In this document: positions 53,481-60,569 of the stretch, in pieces
Layout of the letters: each line of letters opens with the position of its first letter
How positions within the stretch are numbered: position 1 is the first letter of the stretch
Assembly: GCA_016710265.1 (NCBI GenBank)
Contig: JADJJL010000001.1
Coordinates: 1,116,001 to 1,180,000, forward strand
Origin: Saprospiraceae bacterium
Lineage (GTDB): Bacteria; Bacteroidota; Bacteroidia; Chitinophagales; Saprospiraceae
Length of the DNA: 64,000 nucleotides
Direction of reading: 5' to 3'
The notes under the pieces: model-generated
Told to the model about the DNA's origin: nothing
Databases searched by the model: none
The model's input: the letters and a program-made list of their open reading frames with translations, nothing else
Translations under genes and position numbers: made by a program

Positions 53481-53548
53481 TAATCGAGTTAGTGAATGAA
53501 CCACCTTGTTAACCCCACCAGGTAGGCTTGATGACACGCAACGCGGCA
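53481..53548. repeat. Decayed copy of the hairpin cluster
   Basis: TCGAGTTAGTGAATGAACCAC resembles the part at 53370-53389, followed by CCACC, TTGTTAACCCC and AGGTAGGCTTG, which recall the two hairpins at 53386-53459 fused and damaged. The rest, to about 53685, shows no gene; it is plain AT-rich sequence. Confidence 0.6.
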
Positions 53549-53685
53549 GGTAATAAAATTTGAAACGGCACATATTTCCCCTTTGGCATCTTTGAAATGG
53601 AGGAAGAAATGATTAGTCAATTAGTGAATTTGGAAATGTGGAGTTACGTGGAGATTCATATAGAATTCTACGTTAAGATTAATAT

Positions 53686-53722
53686 AAAAAAAAGTCCGAA
53701 AATATTTACATAAATTCGGACT
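53686..53722 (-). terminator. Rho-independent terminator of the CHRD gene
   Basis: On the minus strand AGTCCGAA (53715-53722) pairs with TTCGGACT (53693-53700) around a 14-base loop, followed by T8. It stands 67 bases after the CHRD stop. Confidence 0.85.
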
Positions 53723-53788
53723 AGATTAAACCGGCTTACCTACAACCGATTCAATATTTTTATGGAATTACCACATAGTTCATTCAAA

Positions 53789-54217
53789 TTATCTGCGAAT
53801 TTGTCCTCTGATTTCTCCATTTGGAAAAGCATCTGTATGTAAATTCACATAATACAATCCTGCATAAAGATCAGATTCCTGAGTAGCATTCAGTGCACCA
53901 CTTGTATAAACAATCGGGGAGCTTAAATTTGTAAAAGCAAAAATAACTCCACCATTGCTTCCAGCAGCACCAAAATGAATATGGCCACCAGTTGGTAAAG
54001 ATAGGTTGTGGGTAATGGTTGCAACAAACACTTTTGTGGTTGTATTGTAAACCAGAGATACTGTTCCAGTTGCAGTTGAGCTGTTCGGTGGAATTTCATT
54101 AGCACCATTTAATGTAGCTGTAAATGTTACATTTGGATCAGGCGTGTCGTCTTTGTCACAAGCTACCATTCCTAGTGTTAATAATAATAAGGTCAAATAC
54201 ATTGATAATAACTTCAT
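53789..54217 (-). CDS. CHRD-domain lipoprotein
   Basis: This 142-residue protein has a lipoprotein signal ending in LGMVAC (Cys near residue 20), then a CHRD domain (about 30-142): FTATLNGANEIPP, TGTVSLVYN, GGHIHFGAAGSNGGV and LYYVNLHTDAFPNGEIRGQI. CHRD domains are found in chordin and in many bacterial surface proteins; their binding partner is not known here. It has a good promoter (54278-54307) and a terminator, so it is a single-gene unit. Confidence 0.92.
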   Translation of the reverse strand: MKLLSMYLTLLLLTLGMVACDKDDTPDPNVTFTATLNGANEIPPNSSTATGTVSLVYNTTTKVFVATITHNLSLPTGGHIHFGAAGSNGGVIFAFTNLSSPIVYTSGALNATQESDLYAGLYYVNLHTDAFPNGEIRGQIRR

Positions 54218-54277
54218 CTTTTTATACTTTAAATTTTAATAAATCGTAATCTCTTATTTTGTCAATTTGATTACCTG

Positions 54278-54307
54278 CAAAGGTGCTATAATTACGAATG
54301 AATCAAA
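54278..54307 (-). promoter_or_regulatory. Promoter of the CHRD gene (TTTG-N18-CACCTTTG)
   Basis: On the minus strand TTTG (54304-54307) is followed by 18 bases and CACCTTTG (54278-54285), one base off the TAnnTTTG consensus. The leader would be about 60 nt. Confidence 0.55.
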
Positions 54308-54400
54308 TTACACAATTTTATAGAATTGTTACAAGATTCTGTTTTAATTTGATTATAATTGCAATCGCACCACGTTTAATTTATTTAACAATAAGTGGAA

Positions 54401-55192
54401 TTAATTTTTTATATAGATCACGTTACCAGATTGAGTGATAGGAATTTCCTCTTTCGTGCAAGAACTATTAGAGCTAGTGATCAATGGTTTAAACCCAAAA
54501 GAAACTATTATTTTATGGCATTCTTCAAACTGCGTTTCACTTTTTTCTATTATAATAATTCTTAACATTTCTGATTTCAAAGTTTGTAAACCCGCTTCTA
54601 AGATCTTGAGCTCATATCCTTCAGTATCTATTTTTAAAATGTTTGGTTTTGGTAATTCATTTAGATCATCCAACGCTCTTATAGCAATTGAAAGTTTTGT
54701 ATTTTGAGCACTCACTTTATTATTCATGTCTTGGCCGGTGGTTAAATATCTAAACCCATTTTCATCTCCTAATGCATAAGACTGCAAAAAACACTTAGAT
54801 TCTAAATGATTTAGGTGAATCAATCGTAGAATAAAATCCTGATGTTTTGGATCTGGTTCAAATAAATAGCATTGGATAGGATGAAATGCAGCCAACCAGA
54901 TAGAATATAAACCTACGTTGGCACCTATATCATACAGTACATCGCCGGATTTTACATTTTGTAAAAGGAATTCAAATTCTGTTTTTTCACTAATGCCATA
55001 ATACCAAGGATTTTTACTCGATTGAAAATCTCTGTGTACAATCCATTTTATTTTTGAAGACCATACGATGATTTTTTCTTTGTATAAAACATGTATGGCA
55101 AATACTTTCCAAAGAAAAATTCCAAATCCAGCTAAGCCATTTCCATATCGTTTATGTAGTTTAAGAAGTCCATAGAACCGAGAATAAAACAT
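54401..55192 (-). CDS. FkbM-family methyltransferase
   Basis: This 263-residue protein has the SAM motif GDVLYDIGANVGLYSIWLAA (DxGANxG), followed by YLFEPDP and ILKIDTEGYELKILEAG, the standard FkbM set. Family members O-methylate sugars or polyketides, often in surface polysaccharide synthesis. No glycosyltransferase is near. It lies four bases after the Trx-MsrA-like gene, so the two are probably cotranscribed. Confidence 0.9.
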   Translation of the reverse strand: MFYSRFYGLLKLHKRYGNGLAGFGIFLWKVFAIHVLYKEKIIVWSSKIKWIVHRDFQSSKNPWYYGISEKTEFEFLLQNVKSGDVLYDIGANVGLYSIWLAAFHPIQCYLFEPDPKHQDFILRLIHLNHLESKCFLQSYALGDENGFRYLTTGQDMNNKVSAQNTKLSIAIRALDDLNELPKPNILKIDTEGYELKILEAGLQTLKSEMLRIIIIEKSETQFEECHKIIVSFGFKPLITSSNSSCTKEEIPITQSGNVIYIKN

Positions 55193-55195
55193 GAC

Positions 55196-56194
55196 TTATG
55201 GAATCAGATTTCGCCACGCCTCTTGAATATCTTGTTCGATACAATGATGCTTATATTTTGATGGATTTTGTTTTATTTTTTCTAGTAAATGGATCTGTCT
55301 GGGAGAAAGAATTTGATCCGGACATTGAAGGTTACCGAGCAAAGAATTTGTCCTCGATGATTGTAATCTGGTCATGGGTAAAAACCTATAAAGACTATTG
55401 TATATATAATATTTAGATTCAGTATCTGCCTTAAATTCACTTATTGGTTTTACAATAATTGAGTTCATGAAAATTTTCTGATTTGTTGGTAGAAATATTT
55501 TATTTGCCTGTCCGAATGCTTGACCATTTTCTATTAATTTTTCCAAGCTTATTTTGGAAGGATCAAACTGGACTTCAACCACTTCTGCCCCAGCCATAAA
55601 TCCTGCTCTGGTTGCCATAACTCCAACCAAGGCCCCATAGTGTTTTTCTCCACTCCAGAAACAAGGCATACCAATGTAAACTTTATCAATTTCACGATTT
55701 TGTGATTTAAATTCTTCCTCCAGAAGCTGAAGCCATTCTGGAATTTTTCCTTTTGTTTTGAGAATGGTGGTATTGATTTTTTCAATTAAACCAAGACTTG
55801 AATAGTTGGAAGACAAGCGATTTGTCCATTCGGTCAAGTCATGAGATACAATCCTTACTACTGGATTGTTCCAACTAGGTTCTTTAAAAATTTCCAAAAC
55901 TTCTCTGTCAGATCCTCCTTTATTATTAAATATTGCCAAAGGGACAAAATAACTTTCAATGGCTTCTACCATTAATGGGTGAGAAAGTACTTCAGAACCA
56001 TAATTTTGGCAAGTCAAACAACCAGGAACTTCCTGGAAAAGTATCAAAATTGGCTTACCTGATGATTTAGCATGCCTCTGAGCTGTTTGAATTGATCGAA
56101 TCCAATGGACCTTTCCCAACTCAATAGCTTGATTTTGAGCACTTAACAAATCAGCGAAAAGCAATGTTAAAGAAGTCATCCATATTAGCATCAT
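55196..56194 (-). CDS. Exported thioredoxin-like/MsrA-like fusion protein
   Basis: This 332-residue protein has a signal peptide (about 1-19). A thioredoxin-like domain (about 25-150) follows with FQEVPGCLTCQNYG, where CLTC could be the redox pair. A C-terminal part (about 170-332) resembles peptide methionine sulfoxide reductase A: MPCFWSGEKHYGALVGVMATRAGFMAG, then AEVVEVQFDPSKISLEKLI and a SPRQIHLL tail. The MsrA cysteine in the CFW motif is present. The protein could repair oxidised methionines outside the cytoplasm with its own reductant, but that is inference. The first motif residue is Pro instead of the usual Gly. Confidence 0.7.
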   Translation of the reverse strand: MMLIWMTSLTLLFADLLSAQNQAIELGKVHWIRSIQTAQRHAKSSGKPILILFQEVPGCLTCQNYGSEVLSHPLMVEAIESYFVPLAIFNNKGGSDREVLEIFKEPSWNNPVVRIVSHDLTEWTNRLSSNYSSLGLIEKINTTILKTKGKIPEWLQLLEEEFKSQNREIDKVYIGMPCFWSGEKHYGALVGVMATRAGFMAGAEVVEVQFDPSKISLEKLIENGQAFGQANKIFLPTNQKIFMNSIIVKPISEFKADTESKYYIYNSLYRFLPMTRLQSSRTNSLLGNLQCPDQILSPRQIHLLEKIKQNPSKYKHHCIEQDIQEAWRNLIP

Positions 56195-56266
56195 GAGCCT
56201 GAGAAAGTAAAGATTTGAAATTTTAAAAATTAAAAATAAAAGCCAAGCCTTTATTATTCTTTAAAC

Positions 56267-56284
56267 CCAATTAAACTTAATTGG
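56267..56284. promoter_or_regulatory. Perfect palindrome between the MsrA-like and ECF genes
   Basis: CCAATTAA, two bases, TTAATTGG. It sits between the divergent starts at 56194 and 56321 and could serve as an operator for one or both. No further copy was noticed. Confidence 0.45.
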
Positions 56285-56320
56285 TTCTCTTTGCATACGA
56301 TCGTCTAGCCAACCAACTTA

Positions 56321-56902
56321 ATGACAGAAAAAGAGAAATTTGATCAGGAATTACTACCGCACTTGGAGGCATTGCACTCTTTTGCTTATCACCTTACATA
56401 CAATGAAGAAGATGCAGAAGACCTTGTCCAAGAAACTTTTATTAAAGCATTTAAGTATCTTGATCACTATGACGAGGGAACCAATGCTAAGGCATGGTTG
56501 TTTAAGATACTGAAGAATGTATATATCAATGAGTTTAGGAAAAAAAATCGTAGACCTAGACAAGTTGATTTTGAAGAAGCCAGTGCTTATCACGATGGTG
56601 AAGATGTGGCTGTAGTTAGTTATGATGATCTCAGGGCAGAATTATTTGATCAGATTATGGGCGACGAGGTTAACCAAGCACTCCAGTCCATACCTGAAGA
56701 ATTTAAAACTATAATTTTGCTGTGCGACATAGAAGATTTTACATATCAGGAAATCGCTAAAATATTGGATATTCCTGTTGGGACAGTACGAAGCCGATTA
56801 TTTAGAGCAAGAAATATGTTGAAAGATAAATTGAAGGATTATGCAGTCACGATGGGAATTAAGGACAAAAGAAGTGATATTAGCACAATTGAAGCAGAAT
56901 AA
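56321..56902 (+). CDS. ECF-type sigma-70 factor
   Basis: This 193-residue sigma factor has region 2 (HSFAYHLTYNEEDAEDLVQETFIKAF, then AWLFKILKNVYINEFRK) and region 4 (PEEFKTIILLCDIEDFTYQEIAKILDIPVGTVRSR). The region 4 segment is like that of the SigH/RpoE-type ECF group. It steers RNA polymerase to a small stress regulon. The next gene is a small anti-sigma-like protein, the expected partner. The palindrome at 56267-56284 precedes it. Confidence 0.95.
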   Translation: MTEKEKFDQELLPHLEALHSFAYHLTYNEEDAEDLVQETFIKAFKYLDHYDEGTNAKAWLFKILKNVYINEFRKKNRRPRQVDFEEASAYHDGEDVAVVSYDDLRAELFDQIMGDEVNQALQSIPEEFKTIILLCDIEDFTYQEIAKILDIPVGTVRSRLFRARNMLKDKLKDYAVTMGIKDKRSDISTIEAE

Positions 56903-56951
56903 TTTGAATCGAAATTAATTGTTTAAATAGCAAATTAAAAATAAATTAAAT

Positions 56952-57182
56952 ATGGATAGGCAGACTTCATCAGACATCAGAAATATAATTAATTCGTTTC
57001 TGGATCATGAAATGAAACCGGAAGATCAAACTCAATTTCTTCAGCAGGTGCAGTCTAATTCAGATTTAAGGAATGAGCTTATGCACGAAAGAATCATTCG
57101 TACTAAATTAAAAGAAAATATCAGAAGACCACATTTATCAGAAGGTTTTATTGATAAACTTAAAAATAAATTACCTTATTAA
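56952..57182 (+). CDS. Small anti-sigma factor-like protein without zinc ligands
   Basis: This 76-residue helical protein follows the ECF gene. Its layout, INSFLDHEMKPEDQTQFLQQ and a second part RTKLKENIRRPHLSEGFIDKL, matches Bacteroidota ZAS-type anti-sigma factors. The usual His-x3-Cys-x2-Cys zinc site is replaced by VQSNSDL in the matching place, and the protein has no cysteine. It may bind the sigma factor in another way or be insensitive to redox. The assignment rests on position and general pattern. Confidence 0.6.
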   Translation: MDRQTSSDIRNIINSFLDHEMKPEDQTQFLQQVQSNSDLRNELMHERIIRTKLKENIRRPHLSEGFIDKLKNKLPY

Positions 57183-57225
57183 CACTAGTCAGTACAGAGC
57201 TTTTTCTGTCAATAATAACATAAAA

Positions 57226-58695
57226 ATGAAAATTCAAATTAAGTCCTTGTTGTTTCTTACACTGGGATTCTCTTTTTTAATAACCAGTTGTTCAAGAAAT
57301 CCGGTGACTGGCAAGAAGGAGCTGAGCTTGATGTCTGAATCCCAGGAAAAATCTATGGGATTAGAATATGATCCACAGATTCAAGCTGAGTACGGGATGT
57401 ATGCAGACTCTAGTTGGCAAAGATATTTGAGAGAAAAAGGAGGCTCCATGGCTAGAATTTCTCATAGACCGAATTTGGGATTTCAATTTCGTGTAATTGA
57501 TTCAGAAGTAGTCAATGCATTTGCAGTTCCCGGTGGATATATTTATTTTACCCGTGGAATTCTGGCTCATTTTAACAGCGAGGCACAACTTATGGGTGTT
57601 ATGGGACACGAAATTGGTCACGTGACAGCAAGGCATGCCAACGAACAATATTCTAAGCAAATGCTCGCACAAATTGGTTTGATCGCTGGTATGGTGTTAT
57701 CACCAAAATTTCGAGAGTTTTCAGATTTGGCCAATTCAGGAGTTCAAATGTTGTTTTTAAAATTTAGTAGAGACAATGAATCACAGTCAGATAAATTAGG
57801 TGTAGAGTATTCTTCAAAAGTGGGTTACGATGCTGCACATATGGCAGATTTTTTTAAAACCTTGGGAAGACTTTCAGACGCACAGGGTGCTCGTATACCT
57901 TCTTTTATGAGTACACATCCTGATCCAGGTGACAGATACAACAAGGTAAAAACAATGGCTGTTGAAAAGAAGAAAGAATTTCCTCAAGCCACCAAAGTGG
58001 AGAGAAATGCTTACTTAAATCGTTTGGATGGAATGATCTATGGAAAAGACCCTAAACAAGGATTTAAAGAAGGAGATGTGTTTTATCATCCAGAATTGAA
58101 ATTTCAATTTCCTACTCCAAATGATTGGGCATATGAAAATACACCATCTAAGGTTCAATTTTCTACAAAAGATCAAAAAGCGATTATGGTTTTATCCCTA
58201 GCTGCTGAAAAAGATTTAAATTCAGCAGCGTCTGCGCACATTAGTCATTATAAATTAAAAACAATCAGACAAGATAGGGCAACTGTAAACGGTTTATCTG
58301 CAATCTATATACTTGCTGAATTACCTCCAGAACAACAAGCAGCAACGACTCAAGAACAAGCTGCCAATACCCTTCGTGTTGGGACTATGTTAATTCTTCA
58401 CAATGGTATGGTATTTAATATCACAGGAGTTACAGCTCAAAATGATTATAATGCTTACGAATCTTCATTTAATAAGACGATGAATGGATTTAAAATTTTG
58501 ACTGACCCTTCTAAATTGAATGTAAAACCTGAAAAAATTGCGATCAAAACAGTCAACAAACAGATGAGCTTAAGAGATGCATTAAATCAATTTAACCAAG
58601 ATTCTAAAAGACACGATGAATTGTCAATATTAAATGGAATGTTGTTGACAGATGCGGTATCTCAGGGTACTTTGATTAAAACGATTACAAAATAA
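57226..58695 (+). CDS. M48-family metalloprotease lipoprotein
   Basis: This 489-residue protein has a lipoprotein signal ending in LITSC, followed by SRNPVTGKKELSLMS, which is the family N-terminus. The zinc site is MGHEIGHVTARHANEQ (HExxH), with the third ligand in DNESQSDKLGVEYSSKVGYD. The second half (about 290-489) is a different domain with no clear name. It is a periplasmic peptidase of the BepA/LoiP type, probably for outer-membrane quality control. The start at 57226 fits the signal peptide; the earlier open codon at 57151 overlaps the anti-sigma gene. Confidence 0.94.
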   Translation: MKIQIKSLLFLTLGFSFLITSCSRNPVTGKKELSLMSESQEKSMGLEYDPQIQAEYGMYADSSWQRYLREKGGSMARISHRPNLGFQFRVIDSEVVNAFAVPGGYIYFTRGILAHFNSEAQLMGVMGHEIGHVTARHANEQYSKQMLAQIGLIAGMVLSPKFREFSDLANSGVQMLFLKFSRDNESQSDKLGVEYSSKVGYDAAHMADFFKTLGRLSDAQGARIPSFMSTHPDPGDRYNKVKTMAVEKKKEFPQATKVERNAYLNRLDGMIYGKDPKQGFKEGDVFYHPELKFQFPTPNDWAYENTPSKVQFSTKDQKAIMVLSLAAEKDLNSAASAHISHYKLKTIRQDRATVNGLSAIYILAELPPEQQAATTQEQAANTLRVGTMLILHNGMVFNITGVTAQNDYNAYESSFNKTMNGFKILTDPSKLNVKPEKIAIKTVNKQMSLRDALNQFNQDSKRHDELSILNGMLLTDAVSQGTLIKTITK

Positions 58696-58712
58696 TTTAA
58701 AGAAATACAAGG

Positions 58713-59789
58713 TTAATCAAAACTGGTTTTCAAATTCTTGTCTCTTTGGTGTCTTTCTAATGCCAATGTGATCAGTTGATCAATTAAATTAGAATAGCTA
58801 ATTCCGGTATGTTCCCAAAGTTTTGGGTACATGCTTATTTCAGTAAATCCGGGCATGGTATTTATTTCATTGATCACATAACTACCATCTGGTTTCAAGA
58901 AAAAATCAACCCGTGACAAACCTTCGGCGCCAATACTTTTAAAAGCAAGTATGGCTGCTGCTTGAATTTGATGGACTGTTTCGGCTTGAATTTCTGCAGG
59001 AATATGCATGACTGCTCCATGATCATCCAAATATTTTGCTTCGTAAGAATAAAATTCTGATTGAGGAATGATTTCTCCTAAGACCGATGCACGAGGATAC
59101 TCATTGCCTAAAATAGCGCATTCAATTTCAATTCCTATAATGGCCTCCTCAATTAAAACTTTATGATCATACAATAAAGCATGATCAATAGCCGCAAGAA
59201 GATCTTTTTCAGAATTCACTTTTTTAACCCCCACAGAAGAACCAGCATTGGCCGGTTTTACAAAAACAGGGAGCCCTAGGTCTTTACAGATTAGTTGGCT
59301 GTCTACATTTTGCCTTTCTGCTCTTCGAATACAATGATATCGTGCAATCGGAATTCCGGCATCACGCCAAATTCTTTTAGACATATCCTTGTCCATCCCA
59401 ACCGCCGAAGCCATTAAATCCACACCAACAAATGGCAAATCTACTGCTTTAAGAAATCCCTGAATGGTTCCATCTTCACCGTAACTACCGTGCATAATTG
59501 GAAAAACAACATCTAAACTCAAAAGATCTTTTTTCCCATTTGCATCAATCAGACTGGAACCTTCTGATTCCTTTTTTAATATAATTTCAGTTTGGTTTTG
59601 TGCGAGGAGAGGAGTTGGTGACGAAATATCTTTTTTCAGGTACCATTTTCCATCCCGGGAGATCCCGATCAAATGAATATTGTATTTTTCTCTATTGACC
59701 GCATTGAGCATTGAAGCCGCTGATCTAAGTGATATTTCATGTTCTGCGCTTTTCCCGCCAAAAATGATCCCGAGATTTATCTTATTCAA
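58713..59789 (-). CDS. ddl: D-alanine-D-alanine ligase
   Basis: This 358-residue ATP-grasp enzyme makes D-Ala-D-Ala for peptidoglycan. N-terminal GIIFGGKSAEHEISLRSA, MHGSYGEDGTIQGFL, VKPANAGSSVGV and the C-terminal INEINTMPGFTEISMYPKLW are all standard. The start is TTG at 59789, which gives the normal N-terminus; there is no ATG nearby. Length is normal. Confidence 0.97.
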   Translation of the reverse strand: MNKINLGIIFGGKSAEHEISLRSAASMLNAVNREKYNIHLIGISRDGKWYLKKDISSPTPLLAQNQTEIILKKESEGSSLIDANGKKDLLSLDVVFPIMHGSYGEDGTIQGFLKAVDLPFVGVDLMASAVGMDKDMSKRIWRDAGIPIARYHCIRRAERQNVDSQLICKDLGLPVFVKPANAGSSVGVKKVNSEKDLLAAIDHALLYDHKVLIEEAIIGIEIECAILGNEYPRASVLGEIIPQSEFYSYEAKYLDDHGAVMHIPAEIQAETVHQIQAAAILAFKSIGAEGLSRVDFFLKPDGSYVINEINTMPGFTEISMYPKLWEHTGISYSNLIDQLITLALERHQRDKNLKTSFD

Positions 59790-59802
59790 AGCTCAAACTT
59801 TT

Positions 59803-60210
59803 TTATTTAGGAAATACGGAGACAACTCTGCTGGCAGATCCTTTATTTTTTGAGTGATCTTCAGCCGTAATTAAGATGGTAATTTCTGTCGGAGCCGTGC
59901 CCAATCTAGGTACAGTCCAAGTTTCGCTTACCCCAAAACTCGTTTTATCATGTGCATTGTACGTTTTGGTAAAAAGTAAGCTGTCCGTAGCAGATTTGAT
60001 TTGCAAATTTACCTCATGAATACTGTTGTCTGTAACATTGGCCGAAATAGGCAATGGATCACCCATGTCAGTGAATGAATTTTCGCCAGGAGCCGAAATA
60101 ACTACCTGTGGCAATGAAGTATCTGAGTCATGGTCTTCTTTGCAGGCATTGATTAAAATGAATAAAAATGTCATTCTAATTAACCAATTCCAATTCTCTA
60201 ATTTTTTCAT
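59803..60210 (-). CDS. Small lipoprotein with Ig-like domain
   Basis: This 135-residue protein has a lipoprotein signal ending in LFILINAC (Cys near residue 23), followed by KEDHDSDTS and an Ig-like or DUF4625-like beta domain (LPQVVISAPGENSF, SANVTDNSIHEVNLQIK, then ITILITAEDHSKNKGSASRVV). It is anchored to a membrane; function unknown. It precedes ddl by 13 bp on the same strand. Confidence 0.75.
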   Translation of the reverse strand: MKKLENWNWLIRMTFLFILINACKEDHDSDTSLPQVVISAPGENSFTDMGDPLPISANVTDNSIHEVNLQIKSATDSLLFTKTYNAHDKTSFGVSETWTVPRLGTAPTEITILITAEDHSKNKGSASRVVSVFPK

Positions 60211-60541
60211 TTTTTCATTTTTAATTAAATAACAAACGCTCGGAATTACCCTATTATTCTGTCCATTTGGATGCGTTTGGATTATTTTATGCCTATAACT
60301 TCAACATTTGTTATTAATGTGCAAATGTAATAAGTTTGGATTAATTATTAAATTAGGAATGAGATAGTTATTAGTTCAAATTAACGGGTGAACAGGAATG
60401 CCTTAATAATCATTGAAAGTTTCAAAGGATAAAACGAAAAAATCTTTATTTTAGCTGTAAATAGGTTTTATTAAATTGAAATTCGATTCGTTAATTACTC
60501 AATCAGCGTTCGTTTCATCCCTTCAGTAAGCGTAAAAACCT
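60211..60541. other. Intergenic region without recognised gene
   Basis: AT-rich, with no open frame of note, no repeat and no riboswitch or T-box-like structure that I can see. The ileS promoter element begins at 60542. Confidence 0.6.
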
Positions 60542-60549
60542 TATTTTTG
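60542..60549 (+). promoter_or_regulatory. -7 element of ileS
   Basis: TATTTTTG matches TAnnTTTG, 20 bases before the ATG at 60570. Confidence 0.5.
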
Positions 60550-60569
60550 CGCCCACAATTGGAAAATAG

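Noticed and set aside
60211..60569. T-box or other leader control before ileS
   Set aside because: No stem I or antiterminator-like sequence is visible, and T-boxes are not typical for this phylum; the promoter element lies only 20 bases before the ATG.
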